Assembly (NCBI RefSeq): GCF_051401765.1
Contig: NW_027480449.1
Span: 4,588,001-4,652,000 of the forward strand
DNA length: 64,000 nt
Source: Calliopsis andreniformis
Taxonomy: Eukaryota; Arthropoda; Insecta; Hymenoptera; Andrenidae
Direction: 5' to 3'
Under the pieces are notes generated by a model. The model saw only the letters and a list, made by a program, of their open reading frames with translations, did not search any database and was not told where the DNA came from. The translations under genes and the position numbers were made by a program. Below, one piece after another: positions 37,279 through 49,815 of this stretch (the stretch's first letter is position 1; the number at the start of each line of letters is the position of its first letter).

Positions 37279-38780
37279 GAAGGTTGAGGATTCAGGATTG
37301 AGGATTCAGGCTTGTGGTTTGAGGACTGTGGATTGATGATTGAGGATTGGGGATTGAGGATTGACGATCGAGGATTGAAGATTGAGGATTGGGTATTGAG
37401 GATTGAAGAATGAGGACTGAGGATTGAGGATTGAGGATTGAGGATTGAAGATTGAGTATTGAGGATTGAAGATTGAGGATTGAGGATTGAGGATTGAGGA
37501 TTGAGGATTGAGGATTGAGGATTGAAGATTGAGTATTGAGGATTGAATATTGAGGATTGAGGATTGAGGATTGAGGATTGAGGATTGAGGATTGAGGATT
37601 GAGGATTGAAGATTGAAGATTGAGGAATGAGGAGTAAAGGTTGAGCATTGAGGATTGAAGATTGAGGATTGATGGTTGAGGATTGAGGATTGAGGATTGA
37701 GGATTGAGGATTGAGTATTGAAGATTGAGGATTGATGATTGAGGATGGAGGATTGAGGATTGAGGATTGAGTATTGGGGATTGAGGATTGAAGATTGAGG
37801 ATTTGTTGTTGAGGATTGAAGAATGAGGATTGAGGATTGAGGATTGAGGATTGAGGATTGAGGATTGAAGATTGAGTATTGAGGATTAAAGATTGAGGAT
37901 TGAGGATTGGGGATTGAGGATTGAGGATGGAGGATTGACAACTGATTGTTGAGAACTGAGGGCTGAAGATTGAGGATTCAGGATAGAGGATTCAGAATTG
38001 AGGTTTGAGGACTGAGGATTGAGGATTGAGGATTAAAGATTGAATATTGATGATCGAAGATTGAGGATAGAGGATTGAGGGTTGTGTATTGAGGACGAGG
38101 ACTGAGGGTTGAGTATTGATGTCTGAGGTCTGAGGATTGAGGATTGAGGATTGAGAATAGAGGATTGAGGATTGAGGAATGAAGATTGAGGATTTGGTGT
38201 TGAGGATTGAAGAATCAGGATTGAGGATTGAGGATTGAGGATTGAGGATTGAAGATTGAGTATTGAGGATTGAAGATTGAGGATCGAGGATTGAGGATTG
38301 AGGATTGAGGATTGAGGATTGAGGATTGAAGATTGAGTATTGATGATTGAATATTGAGGATTGAGGATTGATGACTGAGTATTGAGGATTGAAGATTGAG
38401 GATTCAGGATTGAGGATTGAGGATTGAGGAATGAGGATTGAGGATTGAGGGTTGTGGATTGGGGACCAGGACTGAGTGTTGAATATTGATGTTTGAGGTC
38501 TGAGGATTGAGGATTGAGGATTGAGAATAGATGATTGAGGATTGAGGATTGAAGATTGAGGATTGGGTATTGAGGATTGAAGAATAAGGATTGAGGATTG
38601 AGGATTGTGGCCTGAGGATTGAAAATTGAGAACTGAGGGTGAGGACTGAGGGCTGAGGGTTGAGGTTTGAGGAATGAGGACTAACGATTGAGGATTGAGG
38701 ATTGAAGATTGAGTGTTGAGGATTGAAGATTGTCGATTGAGGATTGAGGATTGAGGATTGAGGATTGAAGATTGAGGATT
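37279..38780 (+). repeat. Heptamer array between islands 25 and 26
   Basis: Beta-to-alpha distance is 1656 bp with the long 448-bp lead into alpha. Overlapping minus frames 37292-37648 and 37306-37941 are open. No gene is seen. Confidence 0.83.
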
Positions 38781-38934
38781 GGGGACTGAGTGTTGAGGGC
38801 TGAGTGATGAGAATTGATGTTTGTGGATAGAGATTTGAAGATTGCAGATTGAATATTGCGTATGGAAAACTCTGAACTGAGGATATTCTATTGGGGATTG
38901 AGGATTGACAACTGATTGTTGAGGACTGAGGGCT
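38781..38934 (+). repeat. Island 26, class alpha
   Basis: Class alpha with private H11 GAATATT and H17 GGGGATT. Confidence 0.93.
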
Positions 38935-39640
38935 GAAGATTGAGGATTCAGTATTGAGGATTCAGGATTGTGGTTTGAGGACAGAGGATTGAGGATTGAG
39001 GTTTGAGGATTGAGGATTGAGGATAGAGGATTGAAGATTGAGGATTGGGTATTGAGGATTGAACATTGAGTATTGAGGATTGAGGATTGAGGATTGAGGA
39101 TTGAGGATTGAAGATTGAATATTGATGATTGAAGGTTGAGGATTGAGGATTGAGGGTTATGGATTCAGGACGAGGACTGAGGGTTGAGTATTGATGTTTG
39201 AGGTCTGAGGATTGAGGATAGAGGATTGAGAATTGAGGATTGAGGATTGAGGATTGAAGATTGAGGATTGGGTATTGAGGATTGAAGAATGAGGACTGAG
39301 GATTGAGGATTGAGGTTTGAGGATTGAAGATTGAGTATTGAGTATTGAAGATTGAGGATTCAGGATTGAGGAATGAGGATTGAGGATTGAAGATTGAGGA
39401 TTGATGAATGAGGATTGAGGATTGAAGATTGAGTATTGAGGATTGAAGATTGAGGATTGAGGATTGAGGATTGAGGATTGAGGATTGAGGATTGAGGATT
39501 TAGGATTGATGTTTGAGGTCTGAGGATTGAGGATAGATGATTGAGAATTGAGGATTGAGGATTGAGGATTGAGGATTGAGGATTGAGGATTCATGATTGA
39601 GGATTCAGGATTGAGGATTCAGGATTGTGGTTCGAGGACA
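38781..39640 (+). repeat. Alpha cassette copy 3
   Basis: 814-bp spacing, at an offset of 4187 bp from copy 2 for both the island and the minus open frame. Confidence 0.9.
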
Positions 39641-41381
39641 GAGGAATGAGGCTTGAGTATTGAGAGATTGAGGATTGAGGATTGAGGATTGAGGATTGAG
39701 GATTTAAGATTGAGGATTGGGTATTGGGGATTGAACATTGAGGATTGAGGATTGAGGATTGAGGATTGAGGACTGAAGATTGAATATTGATGATTGAAGA
39801 TTGAGGATTGGGGATTGAGGGATGTGGATTGGGGGTTGAGGATTGAGGATTGAGGATTGAGGATTGAGGATTGAGGATTGTGTACTGAAGATTGAGTATT
39901 GATGACTGAGGATTGAGGATTGAGGATTGTGGATTGATGGTTGAGGATTGAGGATTGAAGATTGAGTATTGAGGATTGAAGATTGAGGATTGAGTATTGA
40001 GGATCGAGGATTGAGAATGAGGGCTGAGGGTTGAGGATTGAGGATTGAGGATTGAGGATTGAAGATTCAGTATTGAGGATTGAGAATTGAGGATTGAGGA
40101 TTGAGGATTGGGGATTGAGGATTGAGGATCGAGGATTGAAGATTGAAGATTGGGTATTGAGGATTGAACATTGAGTATTGAGGATTGAGGATTGAGGATT
40201 GAGTATTGATTATTGAAGATAGAATATTGATGATTGAAAGTTGAGGATTGAGGATTGAGGGTTATGGATTCAGGACGAGGACTGAGGGTTGAGTATTGAT
40301 GTTTGAGGTCTGAGGATTGAGGATAGAGGATTGAGAATTGAGGATTGAGGATTGAGGATTGAAGATTGAGGATTGGGTATTGAGGATTGAAGAATCAGGA
40401 CTGTGGATTGAGGATTGAGGATTGAGGATTGAAGATTGAGTATTGAGGATTGAAGATTGAGGATTGAGGATTGAGGATTGAGGATTGAGGATTGAGGATT
40501 GAAGATTGATGATTGGGGATTGAGGATTGAAGATTGAGTATTGAGGATTGAAGTTTGAGGATTGAGGATTGACGATTGAGGATTGAGGATTGAGGATTGA
40601 GGATTGAGGATTGATGTTTGAGGTCTGAGGATTGAGGATAGAGGATTGAGGGTTGAGGATTGAGGATTGAGGATTGAGGATTCAGGTTTGAGGATTCAGG
40701 ATTGAGGATTCAGGATTGTGGTTCGAGGACAGAGGATTGATGCTTGAGGATTGAGTATTGAGGATTGAGGATTGAGGATTGAGGATTGAGGATTGAGGAT
40801 TTAAGATTGAGGATTGGGTATTGAGGACTGAACAATGAGGATTGAGGATTGAGGGTTGAGGATTGAGGACTGAAGATTGAATATTGATGATTGAAGATTG
40901 AGTATTGGGGATTGAGGGATGTGGATTGGGGACCAGGACTGAGGGTTGAATATTGACGTTTGAGGTCTGAGGATTGAGGATTGAGGATTGAGAATTGAGG
41001 ATTGTGGATTGAGGATTGAGGATTGAGGATTGAGGATTGAGGATTGAGGACTGAGGATTGAAGATTGAGGATTGAGGATTGAGGATTAAAGGTTGAGCAT
41101 TGAGGATTGAAGTTTGAGTATTGATGATTGAGGATTGAGGATTGAGGATTGAGGATTGAGGACTGAATATTGAAGATTGAGGATTGATGATTGAGGATTG
41201 AGTATTGAGGATTGAGGATTGAGTATTGGGGATTGCGGATTGAACATTGAGGATTGAGGATTGAGGATTGAGGATTGAGGATTGTGGATTGAGGATTGAG
41301 TATTGTAGATTGAGGATTGGAGATTGAGGATTGAGGATTGAGGATTGAGGATTGAGGATTGACGATTGAAGATTGAGGATT
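39641..41381 (+). repeat. Heptamer array between alpha cassette 3 and island 27
   Basis: Carries the 222-bp microhomology deletion near 39830, GATTATT at 40207 and a ladder marker at 40723. The longest minus open frame of the window (40710-42212, 500 codons) begins beyond the next island and ends on this ladder. No gene is called. Confidence 0.83.
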
Positions 41382-41535
41382 GGGGACTGAGTGTTGATGG
41401 TTGAGTGATGAGAATTGATGTTTGTGGATAGAGATATGAAGATTGCAGATTGAGTATTGCGTATGGAAAACTCTGGACTGAGGATACTCTAGTGAGGATG
41501 GAGGACTGACAACCGATTGTTGAGGACTGAGGGCT
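41382..41535 (+). repeat. Island 27, class beta (subtype 3)
   Basis: Subtype 3 with H2 GAGTGTT and H18 GAGGACT. Confidence 0.92.
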
Positions 41536-42974
41536 GAAGATTGAGGATTCAGGATTGAGGATTCAGGACTGTGGTTTGAGGACTGTGGATTGATGATTGA
41601 GGATTGCGGATTGAGGATTGACGATCGAGGATTGAAGATTGAGGATTGGGTATTGAGGATTGAAGAATGAGGACTGAGGATTGAGGATTGAGGATTGAGG
41701 ATTGAAGATTGAGTATTGAGGATTGAAGATTGAGGATTGAGGATTGAGGATTGAGGATTGAGGATTGAGGATTGAGGATTGAAGATTGAGTATTGAGGAT
41801 AGAAGATTGAGGATTGAGGATTGAGGATTGAGGATTGAGGATTGAGGATTGAGGATTGAGGATTGAGGATTGAGGATTGAAGATTGAAGATTGAGGAATG
41901 AGGATTAAAGGTTGAGCATTGAGGATTGAAGATTGAGGATTGATGATTGAGGATTGAGGATTGAGGATTGAGGATTGAGGATTGAGTATTGAAGATTGAG
42001 GATTGATGATTGAGGATGGAGGATTGAGGATTGAGGGTTGAGTATTGGGGATTGAGGATTGAAGATTGAGGATTTGTTGTTGAGGATTGAAGAATGAGGA
42101 TTGAGGATTGAGGATTGAGGATTGAGGATTGAGGATTGAAGATTGAGTATTGAGGATTAAAGATTGAGGGTTGAGGATTGGGGATTGGGGATTGAGGATT
42201 GAGGATTGACAACTGATTGTTGAGAACTGAGGGCTGAAGATTGAGGATTCAGGATAGAGGATTCAGAATTGAGGTTTGAGGACTGAGGATTGAGGATTGA
42301 GGATTAAAGATTGAATATTGATGATCGAAGATTGAGGATAGAGGATTGAGTGTTCTGTATTGAGGACGAGGACTGAGGGTTGAGTATTGATGTCTGAGGT
42401 CTGAGGATTGAGGATTGAGGATTGAGAATAGAGGATTGAGGATTGAGGAATGAAGATTGAGGATTTGGTGCTGAGGATTGAAGAATCAGGATTGAGGATT
42501 GAGGATTGAGGATTGAGGATTGAAGATTGAGTATTGAGGATTGAAGATTGAGGATCGAGGATTGAGGATTGAGGATTGAGGATTGAGGATTGAGGATTGA
42601 AGATTGAGTATTGATGATTGAAGGTTGAGGATTGAGGATTGAGGCTTATGGATTCAGGACGAGGACTGAGGGTTGAGTATTGACGTTTGAGGTCTGAGGA
42701 TTGAGGATAGAGGATTGAGAATTGAGGATTGAGGATTGAGGATTGAAGATTGAGGATTGGGTATTGAGGATTGAAGAATGAGGACTGTGGATTGAGGATT
42801 GAGGCCTGAGGATTGAAAATTGAGAACTGAGGGTGAGGACTGAGGGCTGAGGGTTGAGGTTTGAGGAATGAGGACTAACGATTGAGGATTGAGGATTGAA
42901 GATTGAGTGTTGAGGATTGAAGATTGTCGATTGAGGATTGAGGATTGAGGATTGAGGATTGAAGATTGAGGATT
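41536..42974 (+). repeat. Heptamer array between islands 27 and 28
   Basis: Heptamer variants. A block at 42620-42850 containing GAGGCTT-ATGGATT recurs near 50470 and 52440. No gene is seen. Confidence 0.82.
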
Positions 42975-43128
42975 GGGGACTGAGTGTTGAGGGCTGAGTG
43001 ATGAGAATTGATGTTTGTGGATAGAGATTTGAAGATTGCAGATTGAGTATTGCGTATGGAAAACTCTGAACTGAGGATATTCTATTGAGGATTGAGGATT
43101 GACAACTGATTGTTGAGGACTGAGGGCT
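42975..43128 (+). repeat. Island 28, class alpha
   Basis: Class alpha with H17 GAGGATT, followed by the GAGGTTT-CAGTATT pair shared only with the island at 52782. Confidence 0.92.
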
Positions 43129-43498
43129 GAAGATTGAGGTTTCAGTATTGAGGATTCAGGATTGTGGTTTGAGGACAGAGGATTGAGGATTGAGGTTTGA
43201 GGATTGAGGATTGAGGACAGAGGATTGAAGATTGAGGATTGGGTATTGAGGATTGAACATTGAGTATTGAGGATTGAGGATTGAGGATTGAGGATTGAGG
43301 ATTGAAGATTGAATATTGATGATTGAAGGTTGAGGATTGAGGATTGAGGGTTATGGATTCAGGGCGAGGACTGAGGGTTGAGTATTGATGTTTGAGGTCT
43401 GAGGATTGAGCATAGAGGATTGAGAATTGAGGATTGAGGATTGAGGATTGAAGATTGAGGATTGAGAATTGAGGATTGAGGATTGAGGATTGAGGATT
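43129..43498 (+). repeat. Shortened link from alpha island to gamma cassette
   Basis: The alpha island is followed by a ladder marker after only 527 bp rather than 814 bp, because the array switches from alpha cassette to gamma cassette at about 43455. The same switch is seen at 52819 to 53346 (also 527 bp). No gene is seen. Confidence 0.83.
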
Positions 43499-44433
43499 CA
43501 GGATTGAGGATTCAGGATTGAGGATTCAGGATTGTGGTTCGAGGACAGAGGATTGAGGCTTGAGGATTGAGGATTGAGGATTGAGGATTGAGGATTGAGG
43601 ATTTAAGATTGAGGATTGGGTATTGAGGATTGAACATTGAGGATTGAGGATTGAGGATTGAGGATTGAGGACTGAAGATTGAATATTGATGATTGAAGAT
43701 TGAGGATTGGGGATTGAGGGATGTGGATTGGGGACCAGGACTGAGGGTTGAATATTGACGTTTGAGGTCTGAGGATTGAGGATTGAGGATTGAGAATTGA
43801 GGATTGAGGATTGAGGATTGAAGATTGAGGATTGGGTATTGAGGATTGAAGAATGAGGATTGAGGATTGAGGATTGAGGCCTGAGGATTGAGAATTGAGA
43901 ACTGAGGATGAGGACTGACGGCTGAGGGTTGAGGTTTGAGGAATGAGGATTGGGGGTTGAGGATTGAGGATTGAGGATTGAGGATTGAGGATTGAGTACT
44001 GAAGATTGAGTATTGATGACTGAGGATTGAGGACTGAGGATTGTGTATTGAGTGTTGAGGATTGAGGATTGAAGATTGAGTATTGAGGATTGAAGATTGA
44101 GGATTGAGTATAGAGGATCGAGGATTGAGAATGAGGGCTGAGGGTTGAGGATTGAGGTTTGAGGATTGAGGACTGAGGATTGAGGGTTGATAGTTGAGTA
44201 TTGAGGATTGAAGATTGAGGATTGAGGATTGAGGATTGAGGATTGAGGATTGAGGATTGAGGATTGAAAATTGAGGACTGGGGACTGTGTGTTAAGGGTT
44301 GAGTGATGAGGATTGGCGTTTGTGCATAGAGATTTAAAGATTGCAGATTGAGTATTGAGTATTGAAAACTGTGAATTGATGATATTCCATTGAGGATTGA
44401 GAATTGACAAGTGATTGTTGAGGACTGAGGTCT
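43499..44433 (+). repeat. Gamma cassette copy 3
   Basis: Full-length, 778-bp spacing. The minus frame 43526-44410 (294 codons) matches those at 18886, 51072 and 53333 in length. Confidence 0.9.
44280..44433 (+). repeat. Island 29, class gamma (subtype 1)
   Basis: Subtype 1 with private H3 AAGGGTT and H5 GAGGATT. Confidence 0.92.
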
Positions 44434-45560
44434 GAAGATTGAGGATTCAGGATTGAGGATCCAGGATTGAGGTTTGAGGACTGAGGATTGAGGATAGAGG
44501 ATTGAGGATTGAGGATTGAGGATTGAGTATTGAGGATTGAGGATTGAAGATTGAGGATTGGGTTTTGCGGACTGAACATTGAGGATTAAGGATTGAGGAT
44601 TGAGGACAGAAGATTGAGTATTGATGATTGAAGATTGATGATTGAGGATTGAGGGTTATGGATTGAGGACGAGGACTGAGGGTTGAGTATTGATGTCTGA
44701 GGTCTGAGGATTGAGGATTGAGGATTGAGAATTGAGGATTGAGGATTGAGGATTGAAGATTGAGGATTGGGTATTGAGTATTGAAGAATGAGCATTGAGG
44801 ACTGAGGATTGAGGATTGAGGATTGAAGATTGAGGATTGAGGATTGAGGTTTGAGAATTGAAGATTGAGTATTGAGGATTGAAGATTCAGGATTGAGGAT
44901 TGAGGATTGAGGATTGAGCATTGACGATTGAAGATTGAGGATTGGGTATTGAGGATTGAAGAATGAGGACTGAGGATTGAGGATTGAGGATTGAGGATTG
45001 AAGATTGAGTATTGAGGATTGAAGATTGAGGATTGAGGATTGGGTATTGAGGGTTGAACATTGAGGATTGAGGATTGAGGATTGAGGATTGAGGACTGAG
45101 GATTGAAGATTGAATATTGATGATTGAAGGTTGAGGATTGAGGATTGAGGGTTGTGGATTCAGGACGAGGACTGATGGTTGAGTATTGATGTTTGAGGCC
45201 TGAGGATTGAGGATAGAGGATTGAGAATTGAGGATTGAGGATTGAGGATTGAAGATTGAGGATTGGGTATTGAGGATTGAAGAATGAGAACTGAGGATTG
45301 AGGATTGAGGATTGAGGATTGAAGATTGAGGATTGAGGATTGAGCATTAAAGGTTGAGCATTGAGGATTGAAGTTTGAGTATTGATGATTGAGGATTGAG
45401 GATTGAGGATTGAGGATTGAGGACTGAATATTGAAGATTGAGGATTGATGATTGAGGATTGAGTATTGAGGATTGAGGATTGAGTATTGGGGATTGCGGA
45501 TTGAACATTGAGGATTGAGGATTGAGGATTGAGGATTGAGGATTGTGGATTGAGGATTGA
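44434..45560 (+). repeat. Heptamer array between gamma island 29 and the 749-bp duplication
   Basis: Heptamer variants. Several overlapping minus frames (44334-44579, 44447-45061, 44586-45347) are open in different registers at once. Switches from gamma-following to beta-leading sequence near 45340. No gene is seen. Confidence 0.82.
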
Positions 45561-46309
45561 GTATTGTAGATTCAGGATTGGAGATTGAGGATTGAGGATT
45601 GAGGATTGAGGATTGAGGATTGACGATTGAATATTGAGGATTGGGGACTGAGAGTTGATGGTTGAGTGATGAGAATTGATGTTTGTGGATAGAGATATGA
45701 AGATTGCAGATTGAGTATTGCGTATGGAAAACTCTGGACTGAGGATACTCTAGTGAGGATGGAGGATTGACAACCGATTGTTGAGAACTGAGGGCTGAAG
45801 ATTGAGGATTCAGGATTGAGGATTCAGGACTGTGGTTTGAGGACTGTGGATTGATGATTGAGGATTGGGGATTGAGGATTGACGATCGAGGATTGAAGAT
45901 TGAGGATTGGGTATTGAGGATTGAAGAATGAGGACTGAGGATTGAGGATTGAGGATTGAGGATTGAAGATTGAGTATTGAGGATTGAAGATTGAGGATTG
46001 AGGATTGAGGATTGAGGATTGAGGATTGAGGATTGAGGATTGAAGATTGAGTATTGAGGATAGAAGATTGAGGATTGAGGATTGAGGATTGAGGATTGAG
46101 GATTGAGGATTGAGGATTGAGGATTGAGGATTGAGGATTGAAGATTGAAGATTGAGGAATGAGGATTAAAGGTTGAGCATTGAGGATTGAAGATTGAGGA
46201 TTGATGATTGAGGATTGAGGATTGAGGATTGAGGATTGAGGATTGAGTATTGAAGATTGAGGATTGATGATTGAGGATGGAGGATTGAGGATTGAGGATT
46301 GAGTATTGA
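45561..46309 (+). repeat. 749-bp tandem duplication, copy 1
   Basis: Starts at the GTATTGTAG variant at 45561, which recurs at 46310. The length is exactly 107 heptamers with no 6-mer. It contains a beta island and its downstream runs. Confidence 0.93.
45643..45796 (+). repeat. Island 30, class beta (subtype 3)
   Basis: Subtype 3 with H21 GAGAACT, shared only with island 31. Confidence 0.93.
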
Positions 46310-47058
46310 GTATTGTAGATTAAGGATTGGAGATTGAGGATTGAGGATTGAGGATTGAGGATTGAGGATTGACGATTGAAGATTGAGGATTGGGGACTGA
46401 GAGTTGATGGTTGAGTGATGAGAATTGATGTTTGTGGATAGAGATATGAAGATTGCAGATTGAGTATTGCGTATGGAAAACTCTGGACTGAGGATACTCT
46501 AGTGAGGATGGAGGATTGACAACCGATTGTTGAGAACTGAGGGCTGAAGATTGAGGATTCAGGATTGAGGATTCAGGACTGTGGTTTGAGGACTGTGGAT
46601 TGATGATTGAGGATTGGGGATTGAGGATTGACGATCGAGGATTGAAGATTGAGGATTGGGTATTGAGGATTGAAGAATGAGGACTGAGGATTGAGGATTG
46701 AGGATTGAGGATTGAAGATTGAGTATTGAGGATTGAAGATTGAGGATTGAGGATTGAGGATTGAGGATTGAGGATTGAGGATTGAGGATTGAAGATTGAG
46801 TATTGAGGATAGAAGATTGAGGATTGAGGATTGAGGATTGAGGATTGAGGATTGAGGATTGAGGATTGAGGATTGAGGATTGAGGATTGAAGATTGAAGA
46901 TTGAGGAATGAGGATTAAAGGTTGAGCATTGAGGATTGAAGATTGAGGATTGATGATTGAGGATTGAGGATTGAGGATTGAGGATTGAGGATTGAGTATT
47001 GAAGATTGAGGATTGATGATTGAGGATGGAGGATTGAGGATTGAGGATTGAGTATTGG
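46310..47058 (+). repeat. 749-bp tandem duplication, copy 2
   Basis: Second copy. Beyond its end the array continues with a GGGGATT series (47056 onward) that copy 1 lacks. This places the crossover inside the GAGTATT run near 46300-46310. Confidence 0.93.
46392..46545 (+). repeat. Island 31, class beta (subtype 3)
   Basis: Identical to island 30 in the diagnostic units, including H21 GAGAACT. Confidence 0.93.
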
Positions 47059-48061
47059 GGATTGAGGATTGAAGATTGAGGATTAGTTGTTGAGGATTGA
47101 AGAATGAGGATTGAGGATTGAGGATTGAGGATTGAGGATTGAGGATTGAAGATTGAGTATTGAGGATTAAAGATTGAGGTTTGAGGATTGGGGATTGGGG
47201 ATTGAGGATTGAGGATTGACAACTGATTGTTGAGAACTGAGGGCTGAAGATTGAGGATTCAGGATAGAGGATTCAGAATTGAGGTTTGAGGACTGAGGAT
47301 TGAGGATTGAGGATTAAAGATTGAATATTGATGATCGAAGATTGAGGATAGAGGATTGAGGGTTCTGTATTGAGGACGAGGACTGAGGGTTGAGTATTGA
47401 TGTCTGAGGTCTGAGGATTGAGGATTGAGGATTGAGAATAGAGGATTGAGGATTGAGGAATGAAGATTGAGGATTTGGTGCTGAGGATTGAAGAATCAGG
47501 ATTGAGGATTGAGGATTGAGGATTGAGGATTGAAGATTGAGTATTGAGGATTGAAGATTGAGGATCGAGGATTGAGGATTGAGGATTGAGGATTGAGGAT
47601 TGAGGATTGAAGATTGAGTATTGATGATTGAATATTGAGGATTGAGGATTGATGACTGAGTATTGAGGATTGAAGATTGAGGATTCAGGATTGAGGATTG
47701 AGGATTGAGGAATGAGGATTGAGGATTGAGGGTTGTGGATTGGGGACCAGGACTGAGTGTTGAATATTGATGTTTGAGGTCTGAGGATTGAGGATTGAGG
47801 ATTGAGAATAGATGATTGAGGATTGAGGATTGAAGATTGAGGATTGGGTATTGAGGATTGAAGAATAAGGATTGAGGATTGAGGATTGAGGCCTGAGGAT
47901 TGAAAATTGAGAACTGAGGGTGAGGACTGAGGGCTGAGGGTTGAGGTTTGAGGAATGAGGACTAACGATTGAGGATTGAGGATTGAAGATTGAGTGTTGA
48001 GGATTGAAGATTGTCGATTGAGGATTGAGGATTGAGGATTGAGGATTGAAGATTGAGGATT
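47059..48061 (+). repeat. Heptamer array leading to island 32
   Basis: Heptamer variants with the long 448-bp lead (GATGACT at 47651). No gene is seen. Confidence 0.82.
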
Positions 48062-48215
48062 GGGGACTGAGTATTGAGGGCTGAGTGATGAGAATTGATG
48101 TTTGTGGATAGAGATTTGAAGATTGCAGATTGAGTATTGCGTATGGAAAACTCTGAACTGAGGATATTCTATTGAGGATTGAGGATTGACAACTGATTGT
48201 TGAGGACTGAGGGCT
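48062..48215 (+). repeat. Island 32, class alpha
   Basis: Class alpha with private H2 GAGTATT. Confidence 0.92.
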
Positions 48216-48921
48216 GAAGATTGAGGATTCAGTATTGAGGATTCAGGATTGTGGTTTGAGGACAGAGGATTGAGGATTGAGGTTTGAGGATTGAGGATTA
48301 AGGATAGAGGATTGAAGATTGAGGATTGGGTATTGAGGATTGAACATTGAGTATTGAGGATTGAGGATTGAGGATTGAGGATTGAGGATTGAAGATTGAA
48401 TATTGATGATTGAAGGTTGAGGATTGAGGATTGAGGGTTATGGATTCAGGACGAGGACTGAGGGTTGAGTATTGATGTTTGAGGTCTGAGGATTGAGGAT
48501 AGAGGATTGAGAATTGAGGATTGAGGATTGAGGATTGATGATTGAGGATTGGGTATTGAGGATTGAAGAATGAGGACTGAGGATTGAGGATTGAGGATTG
48601 AGGATTGAAGATTGTGTATAGAGGATTGAAGATTGAGGATTAAGGATTGAGGAATGAGGATTGAGGATTGAAGATTGAGGATTGATGAATGAGGATTGAG
48701 GATTGAAGATTGAGTATTGAGGATTGAAGATTGAGGATTGAGGATTGAGGATTGAGGATTGAGGATTGAGGATTGAGGATTTAGGATTGATGTTTGAGGT
48801 CTGAGGATTGAGGATAGATGATTGAGAATTGAGGATTGAGGATTGAGGATTGAGGATTGAGGATTGAGGATTCATGATTGAGGATTCAGGATTGAGGATT
48901 CAGGATTGTGGTTCGAGGACA
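48062..48921 (+). repeat. Alpha cassette copy 4
   Basis: 814-bp spacing to the marker at 48913. Unlike copies 2, 3 and 5, the sequence after it keeps the 222-bp segment between two GGATTGGGG occurrences (49107 and 49329). Confidence 0.9.
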
Positions 48922-49661
48922 GAGGAATGAGGCTTGAGTATTGAGAGATTGAGGATTGAGGATTGAGGATTGAGGATTGAGGATTTAAGATTGAGGATTG
49001 GGTATTGAGGATTGAACATTGAGGATTGAGGATTGAGGATTGAGGATTGAGGACTGAAGATTGAATATTGATGATTGAAGATTGAGGATTGGGGATTGAG
49101 GTATGTGGATTGGGGACCAGGACTTAGGGTTGAATATTGACGTTTGAGGTCTGAGGATTGAGGATTGAGGATTGAGAATTGAGGATTGGGGATTGAGGAT
49201 TGAAGATTGAGGATTGGGTATTGAAGATTGAAGAATGAGGATTGAGGATTGAGGATTGAGGCCTGAGGATTGAGAATTGAGAACTGAGGATGAGGACTGA
49301 GGGCTGAGGGTTGAGGTTTGAGGAATGAGGATTGGGGGTTGAGGATTGAGGTTTGAGGATTGAGGATTGAGGATTGTGTACTGAAGATTGAGTATTGATG
49401 ACTGAGGATTGAGGATTGAGGATTGTGGATTGATGGTTGAGGATTGAGGATTGAAGATTGAGTATTGAGGATTTAAGATTGAGGATTGAGTATTGAGGAT
49501 CGAGGATTGAGAATGAGGGCTGAGGGTTGAGGATTGAGGTTTGAGGATTGAGGACTGAGGATTGAGGATTGATGATTGAGTATTGAGGATTGAAGATTGA
49601 GGATTGAGGATTGAGGATTGAGGATTGAGGATTGAGGATTGAGGATTGAAAATTGAGGACT
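48922..49661 (+). repeat. Heptamer array before island 33 (undeleted 222-bp segment)
   Basis: Contains the intact 49107-49337 interval with two 6-mer steps (GGGGACC-AGGACT and GAGGAT-GAGGACT). No gene is seen. Confidence 0.85.
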
Positions 49662-49815
49662 GGGGACTGAGTGTTGAGGGTTGAGTGATGAGAATTGGTG
49701 TTTGTGGATAGAGATTTAAAGATTGCAGATTGAGTATTGAGTATTGAAAACTGTGAATTGATGATATTCTATTGAGGATTGAGAATTGACAACTGATTGT
49801 TGAGGACTGAGGTCT
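49662..49815 (+). repeat. Island 33, class gamma (subtype 2)
   Basis: Same subtype as islands 19 and 20 (H6 GGTGTTT, H7 GTGGATA). Confidence 0.92.

Noticed and set aside
40710..42212. 500-codon minus-strand open frame, the longest in the window, with a repeated Asn-Pro-Gln-Ser-Ser-Ile-Leu motif
   Set aside because: It is a direct read-out of the heptamer. Starts and stops fall on variant heptamers (CAT-bearing and CAGGATT units), other frames are equally open nearby, and there is no signal peptide, domain, splice or promoter evidence.
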